DNA of 13,374 nucleotides from Chloroflexota bacterium (GTDB lineage: Bacteria; Chloroflexota; UBA5177; JANWHV01). Within the stretch, counting starts at the first letter, position 1. Every line of letters starts with the position of its first letter. The translations under genes were made by a program, and so were the position numbers. The stretch lies in contig JANWHO010000304.1 of the NCBI GenBank assembly GCA_025450375.1, forward strand, positions 1 to 13,374. Direction: 5' to 3'. The notes beneath the pieces were generated by a model, which was given only the letters and a program-made list of their open reading frames with translations, was not told where the DNA came from and searched no databases. Below, piece after piece: positions 1 to 6,723 of the stretch.

Positions 1-567
1 GAGGCGGCGCGGCTGGTGATCGCCGCCGGGGTGTGGGCCGGGTCGCTGGTGCCGGAGCTGGCGGGGAAGGTGGTGGCCGAGCGGCAGGTGGTGGCCTGGC
101 TGCAACCCACCGAGCCCGCGCTGTTCCTACCCGACCGCTTCCCCATTTTCGTGCTGGAGGTGAGTCCGGAGGAACGTATCTATGGCTTCCCGCTCTTTTC
201 CGTTCCCGGCTTCAAACTCGGGCTCTTTCATCACTTTCACGAGCAAACGACCGGCGACACGGTGGACCGTGAGTGTCATTCCCGTGACGAGGCGGCGCTT
301 CGCCGGCTGGCGGAGACCTACTTTCCCAAGGGGGCCGGCGCGACTCTCTCCATGAGCGCCTGCATGTTCGAGAACAGCCCGGATGAGCACTTTATCATCG
401 ATACCCTGAAGCGCGCTTCTCAGGTCGCGGTGGCGGCGGGTTTCTCGGGCCACGGCTATAAGTTCTGCGGCGTGGTGGGCGAGATCATGGCTGATCTGGC
501 GATCCATGGCCGGACCCAGCACGACATCAGCCTGTTCGGGCTCGACCGTTTTCTCCAGCCTGTCTGA
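1..567 (+). CDS. Monomeric sarcosine oxidase / N-methyl-amino-acid oxidase, C-terminal part (5' end outside window)
   Basis: The reading frame is open from base 1 and ends at TGA 565-567, giving 188 residues, about half of the usual 370-390 for the MSOX/MTOX family; the N-terminal Rossmann FAD motif must lie upstream. Visible hallmarks are the late FAD-contact segment VIAAGVWAG, the Lys in PGFKLGLFHH (codon 214-216) at the position of the oxygen-activating Lys265 of Bacillus MSOX, the Cys in SACMFENSPDEHF (codon 361-363) at the position of the covalent flavin Cys315, and the C-terminal GFSGHGYKF block with its conserved Lys (codon 460-462). Family knowledge: these cytoplasmic flavoenzymes oxidise N-methyl amino acids with O2, giving the demethylated amino acid, formaldehyde and H2O2. 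Retention of both Lys and Cys argues for a working oxidase. Substrate (sarcosine, N-methyltryptophan or another secondary amine) cannot be decided. It probably shares a transcript with the next gene, 40 bases downstream. Confidence 0.88.
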   Translation, partial: EAARLVIAAGVWAGSLVPELAGKVVAERQVVAWLQPTEPALFLPDRFPIFVLEVSPEERIYGFPLFSVPGFKLGLFHHFHEQTTGDTVDRECHSRDEAALRRLAETYFPKGAGATLSMSACMFENSPDEHFIIDTLKRASQVAVAAGFSGHGYKFCGVVGEIMADLAIHGRTQHDISLFGLDRFLQPV

Positions 568-592
568 CCGATCAGGCGCTACCGTGGCCAAC

Positions 593-598
593 GAAGGA
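593..598 (+). promoter_or_regulatory. Ribosome binding site deciding the start of the dimethylglycine dehydrogenase-like gene
   Basis: GAAGGA sits 9 bases before ATG 608. The in-frame ATG at 599 abuts this motif directly and so has no usable spacing, and the open frame upstream to 506 overlaps the oxidase gene without a ribosome site. This favours 608, which also places the GxGxxG motif ten residues from the N terminus, as is normal for the family. Confidence 0.6.
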
Positions 599-607
599 AT
601 GAGGGAT

Positions 608-3055
608 ATGCGCGAACACGCCGACGTGGTGATTATCGGGGCCGGGATCGTGGGCTGCGCCGCCGCGTATCACCTTACACAGTTGGGCTGCAAGGACGTG
701 CTGGTCCTGGAGCAGGGACCGCTGTTCGCGGCGGGCGGATCGACCTCGCACGCGCCTGGTCTGATGTTCCAACTCAATTCCTCGCGCCTGGTCTGCACCC
801 TGGCCCAGCAAAGCGTAGCTCTCTATGGCTCGCTGGCCCTTGATGGCGATCCGTGCTTCTTGCCCGTGGGGAGCATTGAAGTGGCGACCACCGACGAACG
901 GTGGCAGGATCTCAAACGGAAGGCGGGGTGGGCCAAATCATGGGGAGTGGAAGCCCACCTGATCTCAGCCGAGGAGGCCGCGCGGATGGTTCCCCTGCTC
1001 CGAGCGGAACGGGTGCGCGGCGCGATCCACGTGCCGTCCGACGGCCTGGCCGGCGGGGTGCCCGTCTCCGAGGCGATGGCTCGGGCCGCGATGGGGCGTG
1101 GGGCCGGATTCGAGGAGCGGACCACGGTGACCGGGATCGAGATCGACCGGGGGCGGGTGCGGGCCGTGCTCACCGACCGGGGGCGGATCGCCACCGAGCG
1201 CGTGCTAGTCTGCGCCGGGATCTGGGGTCCGGCGATCGGGCGGAAGGCGGGGGTGCCCATCCCCCTCATCCCGGTCCAGCATCAATACGTACGGACGGCA
1301 CCGCTCCCCCAATTGGCCGGGGAGACCGGGGTGAGCCATCCTATTCTTCGCCATCAGGATCGCTCGATGTATTTCCGCCAGCACGGCGAGAGCTACGGGA
1401 TCGGTTCCTATGGTCATGAACCGCTGCTGGTGGAGGTGGACCGGATCCCCCGCCATGGCGAGGCGCCGGTGATGCCCTCGATGCTTCCCTTTACGGCGGA
1501 TGATTTCGCGCCGGCCATGGAGGCGGCCGCCGATCTCCTTCCGGCCCTACGTGGGGTTGGGCTCCGCGATGCCTTCAACGGCATGTTCTCGTTCACGCCC
1601 GATGGGCAGTCGCTGATCGGCGAGTCCATCGATGTTCACGGCTTCTGGGTGGCCGAGGCGGTATGGGTGACCCACGCGGGCGGAGTGGGGAAGCTGATTG
1701 CCGAGTGGATGGTCGAGGGGCTGCCCAGTCTGGACATGCGGGAGGCGGACCTCAATCGCTTCCACGGGCACGTCGCCACCCTGGCCTACACGCGGGCTCG
1801 CGGGGCTCAGCAGTACCGCGAGGTCTACGACGTGATCCACCCCTTGCAGCAGCTTGAGCACCCACGCGGCCTCCGGCGGGGTCCCTTTAACCAGCGGCAG
1901 GAAGAGTTGGGAGCGGTATTCTTCGAGGGCGCCGGTTGGGAGCGGCCCCAGTGGTATGCCGCGAACCAATCTCTGACGGCGGAGGTACGCCAGCCGCGCC
2001 GGGAGGGCTGGACCGCCCGCTACTGGTCGCCGATCGCCGCCGCCGAGCACCAGGCGGCACGCGAGCGGGTGGCGCTGTTCGACCTCACGGCCTTCACCAA
2101 GCTTGAGGTGAGCGGCCCCGGCGCGCTTGGCTTCTTGGAGAAGCTGGCCAGCAATCGGATGGATCAGCCGCTCGGCAAGGTCACCTACACCGCGATGCTG
2201 AACGAACGGGGCGGGATCCAGTGCGATCTCACGGTCGCGCGGCTCGATGAGGATCGGTTCTGGGTTCTGACCGGCGGCGGAGTGGGGATGCACGATCTTG
2301 CCTGGCTGCGGAGCCATTTGCCGGAGGATGGCTCGGCGCGGATCACCAACCTCAGTTCGGCGTACTGCTGCCTCGGTCTCTGGGGTCCGCATGCCCGCGA
2401 GGTTCTTTCACGGGTCTGCGAGGACGACCTTGGCAATGCCGCCTTCCCCTACTTTGGCGCCCGTCGTCTCGCGGTCGGCCCGGTCCCGGTTCTGGCCCTG
2501 CGGGTCTCGTACGTAGGTGAGATGGGCTGGGAGCTGTACGCGCCCACCGAATATGGGCAATATCTCTGGGATCTCCTGTGGGAAGCGGGGACCGATCTGG
2601 GGATCACGGCGGCGGGCGGGGCGGCCTTCGAGTCGCTGCGCCTGGAGAAGGGCTACCGTCTATGGGGCCAGGACATCCACACGGACTACACACCGCTTGA
2701 GGCGGGCCTGGGCTTCGCGGTGAGGGTCGGCAAGGGCGAGTTTCTGGGTCGGGAGGCGGTGATCCGCCAGAAGGAGGCAGGCATCACCCGCAAGCTGTGC
2801 CCGATCACCCTCAACGATCCCGAGCGGGTGGTGATGGGCAAGGAGCCGATTCTGGATGGGGACCGCGTGCTTGGTTATGTGACCAGCGCCGCTTACGGCC
2901 ATACGATCTGCCGTGGAATCGCCTACGGGTATCTGCCGATCAGCCATACCAGCGAAGGTACGCCGGTGATCATCGAGTTTTTCGGCGAGCGGTTGGCGGC
3001 GACGGTCGCCCGCGAACCGCTCTACGACCCCGAGGGTACGCGATTAAAAGGGTAG
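608..3055 (+). CDS. Dimethylglycine/sarcosine dehydrogenase-like FAD oxidoreductase fused to a GcvT (aminomethyltransferase) domain
   Basis: An 815-residue protein, full length for the DMGDH/SARDH family. Residues about 6-375 form the DAO-type FAD domain: VVIIGAGIVG at 7-16, Glu35 for the FAD ribose, and GGSTSHAPGL at 43-52, whose His48 matches the histidine that carries covalent FAD in mammalian DMGDH/SARDH. A short FAO_M-like linker follows (about 378-435), then a GcvT domain (about 440-715) with Asp540 in GGIQCDLTV at the place of the catalytic Asp of T-protein, and a GCV_T_C barrel (about 730-808). Family knowledge: the FAD half oxidises an N-methyl group of dimethylglycine or sarcosine, and the GcvT half transfers the C1 unit to tetrahydrofolate as 5,10-methylene-THF. 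The position 40 bases after a sarcosine-oxidase-type gene suggests stepwise N-demethylation toward glycine. Exact substrate is inferred; related fusions act on other N-methyl compounds. Confidence 0.9.
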   Translation: MREHADVVIIGAGIVGCAAAYHLTQLGCKDVLVLEQGPLFAAGGSTSHAPGLMFQLNSSRLVCTLAQQSVALYGSLALDGDPCFLPVGSIEVATTDERWQDLKRKAGWAKSWGVEAHLISAEEAARMVPLLRAERVRGAIHVPSDGLAGGVPVSEAMARAAMGRGAGFEERTTVTGIEIDRGRVRAVLTDRGRIATERVLVCAGIWGPAIGRKAGVPIPLIPVQHQYVRTAPLPQLAGETGVSHPILRHQDRSMYFRQHGESYGIGSYGHEPLLVEVDRIPRHGEAPVMPSMLPFTADDFAPAMEAAADLLPALRGVGLRDAFNGMFSFTPDGQSLIGESIDVHGFWVAEAVWVTHAGGVGKLIAEWMVEGLPSLDMREADLNRFHGHVATLAYTRARGAQQYREVYDVIHPLQQLEHPRGLRRGPFNQRQEELGAVFFEGAGWERPQWYAANQSLTAEVRQPRREGWTARYWSPIAAAEHQAARERVALFDLTAFTKLEVSGPGALGFLEKLASNRMDQPLGKVTYTAMLNERGGIQCDLTVARLDEDRFWVLTGGGVGMHDLAWLRSHLPEDGSARITNLSSAYCCLGLWGPHAREVLSRVCEDDLGNAAFPYFGARRLAVGPVPVLALRVSYVGEMGWELYAPTEYGQYLWDLLWEAGTDLGITAAGGAAFESLRLEKGYRLWGQDIHTDYTPLEAGLGFAVRVGKGEFLGREAVIRQKEAGITRKLCPITLNDPERVVMGKEPILDGDRVLGYVTSAAYGHTICRGIAYGYLPISHTSEGTPVIIEFFGERLAATVAREPLYDPEGTRLKG

Positions 3056-3056
3056 A

Positions 3057-3116
3057 GAGGCGCGGCGCATCGCTGAATTGGAGGCCGAACTGGCGAGACT
3101 CCGCAGCCAGGGCTGA
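3057..3116 (+). pseudogene. Possible remnant of a Uma2-family C-terminal coiled coil
   Basis: Two bases after the dehydrogenase stop, one + frame reads EARRIAELEAELARL and ends at TGA 3114-3116. This heptad-patterned tail is very like the end of the Uma2 proteins at the right side of the window, where the partial gene ends with QAELARLRGER. The same frame is closed upstream by TAA at 3045-3047 and has no start codon or ribosome site, so it cannot be an independent gene. The simplest reading is the 3' scrap of a Uma2 gene whose body was deleted next to the dehydrogenase. Nineteen codons is short, and Ala/Glu/Leu/Arg-rich coiled coil is low complexity, so chance resemblance is possible. Confidence 0.4.
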
Positions 3117-3122
3117 CGTGCC

Positions 3123-3878
3123 TCAGGGCATGTGTCCATTCCCGCTGGTTCCCGCCGCCGGCCCATCGTCTGGAGCGGTCGCCTGATCGTGAGAGAGAAA
3201 GTGAGTCAATCCGTCCGCGCCCGGCTCGTCCTGGTAGGCGATCACTCGCAGACCTACGTCGCGCGCCCCGTGCAGCAGGCGGGCGATCGGGCCCAGCACC
3301 TGCTGGCAGGCCACAAGCTCGCGCGTTACCGCGGGCGGATCAGCCGGTTTCCTCGCGGCCTTGAGGGAGGCCCGCACCGAATCTCCGAAACGAGCGGCGA
3401 ACGCCTCGTCATCCTGCGCTACTTCAAGCGCGATCGCCAACCCGGCGAAGGAATCCGGGTCGCCCAGCAGGAAGGTGGCGTTCTCTCGTCCGCTGACGAT
3501 GCCCAGCACATGGGATACCACCGATTCCGGGGCCCGCCACAGTCCGTAGGTAAGAACCCGTACCAGATCCTCGCGCAACGCCACCGCTTCCTCGGCATCG
3601 ACGGGCGCGCCGTGAACTGAACCGGGACCGGGACCAGGGGCGGAGGTGGAACGGAGAGAGGCCAGGCTCTTCTCGCCCCGGTTTTCCTGGATCAGGCTCT
3701 CAAGGCGCTCGATTACCGTCTCTCGGGCAAACACATCTTCCTCGGCATTCAGGCCAACCCGCCGCTTCGCCGAGGAGCGCAATTCCCCGCGATTCAGGGC
3801 GTCCAACAAACGAGCCACCGGCATTGCCTCTGCCCGCGCCACGGTAAGGTGGTCGTACGCGCGCAAAACCAGGTCCAT
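3123..3878 (-). CDS. Unrecognised 251-aa soluble protein downstream of a sigma/anti-sigma pair
   Basis: I do not recognise a family. The ATG at 3876-3878 is preceded by purine-rich GGAAGGATGG, a fair ribosome site. The protein has no signal peptide or membrane segment. It appears to have an N-terminal helical, charged part (1-75), a Pro/Gly/Ser-rich linker near 77-92, and a helix-rich C-terminal part with LVRVLTYGLWRAPESVV and HGARDVGLRVIAYQDEPG as its most distinctive stretches, then a disordered Gly/Asp/Ala tail. It begins 68 bases after the stop of the membrane anti-sigma candidate on the same strand, so co-transcription with the sigma operon is likely. It converges on the dehydrogenase gene, leaving only 67 bases between the two stops. 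Function unknown; a regulatory or output role in the sigma circuit is only a guess. Confidence 0.6.
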   Translation of the reverse strand: MDLVLRAYDHLTVARAEAMPVARLLDALNRGELRSSAKRRVGLNAEEDVFARETVIERLESLIQENRGEKSLASLRSTSAPGPGPGSVHGAPVDAEEAVALREDLVRVLTYGLWRAPESVVSHVLGIVSGRENATFLLGDPDSFAGLAIALEVAQDDEAFAARFGDSVRASLKAARKPADPPAVTRELVACQQVLGPIARLLHGARDVGLRVIAYQDEPGADGLTHFLSHDQATAPDDGPAAGTSGNGHMP

Positions 3879-3946
3879 CGCCTATCCATCCTTCCGCTAC
3901 GGGAACGATCCTCCGCGTGCTCGAAGTACAAACTATCGCATCTTCG

Positions 3947-5479
3947 TTATCGCGCCTCGGCCGCCACGGTTTGGCTCAATGGCCGTCCTTTCAAGGTACC
4001 GCGTAACAGATACACGGGGCGCAGCACCAGGGTCGTGCCCTCAACGGTTGGTTGGTAGGCGAGCGTGATCCGTGAAACCGTGAATAGGAGGGCCGCCTGC
4101 CCCTGTGGCGGTACACCCCGCGCACCGGAGGCGGTGGCGGTAGTCCGGGCCTTCTCGCTTGCTTGCGTGGCCGCGCTCGGCGAGATCAGCGCGGCGGTAC
4201 CCACCGACTCGACGGTTGCCCAGCGGATATGCGCGTTCGTTACCACGCCCCGAGGGTCAACGATCACCGTGATCGCCGGTATCTGAGCCGTGGCGAGGAG
4301 AGCCGGGTGTAGAGCGGGCATGATGTGTACCGTCGTCCAGATGCCGGCAGTTGTAACCGTCGTGGTCAATGGCCCAGCGTGGATGGGAAATAGGCCGTGC
4401 CTACGCAGCCAGTCACGGGCGGCGCCCAACGCGAGGGCGGTACTCGGGGCTGGGGCGGGCGGGGCGGCTTCGACCGCATGGACCAGCCGTGTGTACACGA
4501 TCTCACCAGTGGTCGGGGTGATCTGGAGATGCTCGTCCGGGTCGGCAAAGTCCAGCCCGTTCGTCCCCTGAAGCGGCTTAAGGCCGGGAAAGGTTGCCAC
4601 GATGGCGTGTGCCGCTTTCGACGAGAGCGCGGTGAGGCGCAAGCGGTAGACCGGCACCTTACCAGGCTGGCTCGGCGTTCGCTCGGGCAACTGGTAGCGG
4701 TAGGTGGCCCCGCCAGTGGAGGGCTGTATGCCAGCCGCACCCAGCTTCGGCCCCCTGGACTTGGTGGTTGATGTATGGATCGCGGTGGGCGTGGCTGGGC
4801 CGGGCACCGTGGCAGCCTGTGCTTGTTCTGGCGTGGACGTCCCAGGGGGCGTTGATCCACTAGCCAGTCCATGCGTGCCTCCCGCCGTGGCCGGGGCCGC
4901 TCCACTGTCCGTCCGCGCGGGGGTGGGCTGTGTCCCGGTGGCCGGTCTGCGCGCCATGCCGCTAAAGGTTCGCACTTTTGGGGTGTTGGGGGCGAATCCG
5001 GGTCCGCGGCGGGCGGCAGGAGGAACGGACGGCGCGACGCCGGCGGTGGTTCTCGTTACCGTCGTGGCGGTAGCACTCAGCACCCCCGTCCCCACTGGCG
5101 CGGTTTGCTGAGCGCCGTGCAGGATAGTTATCACCACGGCCGCGGCCAGGGCCAGCGCCACCAGGGCCAGGGTAAGCATCCGCCGGGAGATTCGGCGAAC
5201 CGCCCCCGCCGCCCTCCGGGCCGAGCTGTCGGCCCGAACGGACTCCAGCTGGATAATTGCTGGGTGGGCGGCCAGCAGAGTGCGATGCAGCCCAGCGGCA
5301 AAGGATGGATCGAAGGCATCGTCGGCACGTGAGAGAGCGGCCATCGCCGGTCCCAGGGCTTCCAGTTGGGCCCCCAGATCAGCCAGCGCCCGTAACTCGC
5401 CAAACTCCTGATCGTCCGGCACCCGCCGCTCTCCAGCCAGAGCCGAGAACAGGATATCCGCGCGCGTATCATCCCGCAT
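3947..5479 (-). CDS. Single-pass membrane protein, probable anti-sigma factor with a large extracytoplasmic domain
   Basis: A 510-residue protein. Residues 1-100 are cytoplasmic and helical (ELRALADLGAQLEALGPA, then DPSFAAGLHRTLLAAHP), resembling the N-terminal zones of Chloroflexota anti-sigma factors. RRISRR at 95-100 precedes one hydrophobic segment, 101-120, giving an N-in topology. A long Ala/Thr/Pro/Gly-rich, probably unstructured linker runs about 125-260. A folded C-terminal domain of about 245 residues follows, containing DPDEHLQITPTTGEIVY and ITVIVDPRGVVTNAHIRW. This strand-rich pattern loosely recalls PepSY/YycI-like extracytoplasmic sensor domains, but I cannot assign it. The start is firm: AGGAGG lies 6 bases before ATG 5477-5479, and the gene overlaps the ECF sigma gene by 11 bases, the classic arrangement for coupled synthesis of a sigma factor and its antagonist. 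No zinc-binding HxxxCxxC motif is visible, so it is not a ZAS-type anti-sigma. Confidence 0.75.
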   Translation of the reverse strand: MRDDTRADILFSALAGERRVPDDQEFGELRALADLGAQLEALGPAMAALSRADDAFDPSFAAGLHRTLLAAHPAIIQLESVRADSSARRAAGAVRRISRRMLTLALVALALAAAVVITILHGAQQTAPVGTGVLSATATTVTRTTAGVAPSVPPAARRGPGFAPNTPKVRTFSGMARRPATGTQPTPARTDSGAAPATAGGTHGLASGSTPPGTSTPEQAQAATVPGPATPTAIHTSTTKSRGPKLGAAGIQPSTGGATYRYQLPERTPSQPGKVPVYRLRLTALSSKAAHAIVATFPGLKPLQGTNGLDFADPDEHLQITPTTGEIVYTRLVHAVEAAPPAPAPSTALALGAARDWLRRHGLFPIHAGPLTTTVTTAGIWTTVHIMPALHPALLATAQIPAITVIVDPRGVVTNAHIRWATVESVGTAALISPSAATQASEKARTTATASGARGVPPQGQAALLFTVSRITLAYQPTVEGTTLVLRPVYLLRGTLKGRPLSQTVAAEAR

Positions 5480-6116
5480 GAGCGGCCTCCTGGTCCAGGC
5501 GACGGCGCAGGTTCTGGAGGGCCCGCAACAGCAGCATCTTCACCGCGCCCTCGCTGCGGCCCACCTGAGCCGCGATGTCCGCCATGGGCAAGCCCTCGAC
5601 GAAACGGAGGCGCACAACCGTTCGTTGCTCGGTGGTCAGATTGGCGATCAGGCGATTGAAGTCCTCGGCCTGCTCCCAGGCGGCGATATCGGCCTCGCCT
5701 TTGGGATCCGCCGGCTCGAATGCCGCCCCCTCGGCGTATCCGGGAGGCGGGGTATCAAGCGGCTGCTCGGGGCGCTGAGCCCGATGCCGGTCGGTGATCA
5801 GATTCGCGGCGATCCGAAACAACCAACTCTTGAAGGGTGTCGCGCGCTGCTGATAGCGGGGAAGGGCCTTGAGGGCTTGGAGAAAGGTTTGCGAGGTCAG
5901 ATCCTCTGCTAGCGCGCCATCCTGAAGCTTGCTGTAGCAGAAGGCGAACACCGACCGCGCATGACGTTCATACAGGAGACCGAAGGCATCGGGCGAGTGC
6001 TTGGCCGCCTCGACCAGAGCCCCCTCATCCAGACTGGCATACGAGACGGAGGACACCGGAGAGGCTACCGTGTCGCGATCGGTGGTAGCCGTGGAGGGCT
6101 GGACCTGATCGGGCAT
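5469..6116 (-). CDS. ECF-type RNA polymerase sigma factor (sigma-70 family)
   Basis: With ATG 6116 the protein has 215 residues. Region 2 (about 43-112) shows DAFGLLYERHARSVFAFCY, EDLTSQTFLQALKALPRY and PFKSWLFRIAANLITDRHR, the core-binding and -10-recognition helices. A charged linker rich in Pro, Glu and Asp follows. Region 4 (about 155-210) shows LTTEQRTVVRLRFVEGLPM and IAAQVGRSEGAVKMLLLRAL, the -35-binding helix-turn-helix. The frame stays open to an ATG at 6287, but the extra 57 codons are rich in Cys and Trp, have less GC-biased third positions, and lack a good ribosome site. An intermediate ATG at 6191 has a weak AAGGG site and remains possible. The 3' end overlaps the anti-sigma candidate by 11 bases. 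It likely responds to a signal sensed by that membrane partner; the regulon is unknown. Confidence 0.88.
   Translation of the reverse strand: MPDQVQPSTATTDRDTVASPVSSVSYASLDEGALVEAAKHSPDAFGLLYERHARSVFAFCYSKLQDGALAEDLTSQTFLQALKALPRYQQRATPFKSWLFRIAANLITDRHRAQRPEQPLDTPPPGYAEGAAFEPADPKGEADIAAWEQAEDFNRLIANLTTEQRTVVRLRFVEGLPMADIAAQVGRSEGAVKMLLLRALQNLRRRLDQEAAHAG
5486..5491 (-). promoter_or_regulatory. Strong ribosome binding site inside the sigma-factor gene end
   Basis: On the minus strand AGGAGG lies 6 bases before ATG 5479-5477 of the anti-sigma candidate and within the last codons of the sigma gene. Initiation there would be coupled to translation of the sigma factor. Confidence 0.7.
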
Positions 6117-6378
6117 CAGTCCGACCGCATCTGGGAGGCTATGAATCGCTCCGCTCGCCCATTCGAGGCATGCCCGTGAAAGGGGACACATCGTGCCGCC
6201 CTTCGCTTCCATGATCGCACCGGAAAATAGAGACATACCCACCGTTGAGCCCACTCCGGCACCTCGCTCGCCCAACCATTCACGCATGATGGCGGCTCTA
6301 GCACGGCGCGTGCACCGTCCGTGCGTGCCTTGGCTAACAGGGCAACGGAACCGAGCCCGAAAAGGTCACGCGAGGCGC
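6117..6378. other. Intergenic/leader region between the YbjQ-like gene and the sigma gene
   Basis: About 260 bases lie between the stop of the UPF0145 gene and the preferred sigma start. If the sigma gene starts at 6191 or 6287, part of it would be coding. I see no tRNA, clear intrinsic terminator (no T-tract after a stem) or convincing sigma-70 promoter. The only structure noticed is the inverted repeat at 6301-6324. The sigma operon promoter is expected here and may be autoregulated by its own sigma factor, whose recognition sequence is unknown. Confidence 0.45.
6301..6324. repeat. Nested inverted repeat (possible operator or hairpin)
   Basis: GCACGG at 6301-6306 is complementary to CCGTGC at 6319-6324 with a 12-base loop. 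Within it, GCACG (6301-6305) also pairs with CGTGC (6309-6313) around a 3-base loop. The two arrangements exclude each other. No T-run follows on either strand, so it is not a standard terminator. It could be a regulator site for the sigma operon or chance in GC-rich DNA. Confidence 0.3.
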
Positions 6379-6702
6379 CTATTCCTCACGCTCCACCACT
6401 ACCCCGGTGCCGTAGGCCACGATTTCGGACATGGTGTCCCCAATCTCCGATGAGTCGAATCGCATCATTACCACCGCGTTGGCGCCCATGGCTTGCGCGT
6501 TCTGGACCAAGCGGTCGACCGCGTCGCGGCGGGTAGTCTCGAGCAAGGACGTATATTCCTTTATTTCGCCGCCCTTGAGGGAACGAAGACTGGCCATGAT
6601 ATTGCCGCCAATGCCTCGGCTCCGGACGACCAGCCCAAACACCTCGCCCTTGACATCGACGACGCGGTAGCCATGGATATTCTCGGTCGTGGTAATGATC
6701 AT
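6379..6702 (-). CDS. YbjQ/UPF0145 family protein (heavy-metal-binding domain, DUF74)
   Basis: A complete 107-residue protein matching the YbjQ family in length and signature: N-terminal ITTTENIHGYRVVDVKGEVFG, the central GGEIKEYTSLLETTRRDAVDRL piece (two conserved blocks, 44-53 and 54-65), then ANAVVMMRFDSSEIG and the closing VAYGTGVVVE. Family knowledge: a small soluble protein with a pentameric beta-barrel-like fold, annotated as possibly metal-binding; its cellular role is not established. AGAGGAG lies 7 bases before the ATG, so the start is secure. It begins 21 bases after the stop of the glutamine-synthetase-like gene on the same strand and is therefore probably the last gene of the glycolate oxidase operon. 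A role there is unproven; such genes also occur as free-standing housekeeping genes. Confidence 0.92.
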   Translation of the reverse strand: MIITTTENIHGYRVVDVKGEVFGLVVRSRGIGGNIMASLRSLKGGEIKEYTSLLETTRRDAVDRLVQNAQAMGANAVVMMRFDSSEIGDTMSEIVAYGTGVVVEREE

Positions 6703-6723
6703 CGCACAACTCCTCTGACTCTT

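Noticed and set aside
506..607. N-terminal extension of the dehydrogenase to 506
   Set aside because: It overlaps the preceding oxidase gene by 62 bases and places 34 non-family residues before the FAD motif; ATG 608 has GAAGGA at proper spacing.
1547..2392. A 281-codon open frame on the - strand inside the dehydrogenase gene
   Set aside because: It is fully antisense to a clear FAD/GcvT fusion, has no family motifs and no sensible ribosome site; typical of GC-rich shadow frames.
3056..3122. Intrinsic terminator between the convergent stops
   Set aside because: Only a 5-bp CTGGC/GCCAG stem with an 11-base loop (3090-3110) and no T-run on either strand; too weak to call.
6117..6287. N-terminal extension of the sigma factor to ATG 6287
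   Set aside because: Its composition is unlike the rest of the protein, it has no good ribosome site, and family homology begins only after residue 80 of the long version. A start at 6191 is not excluded.
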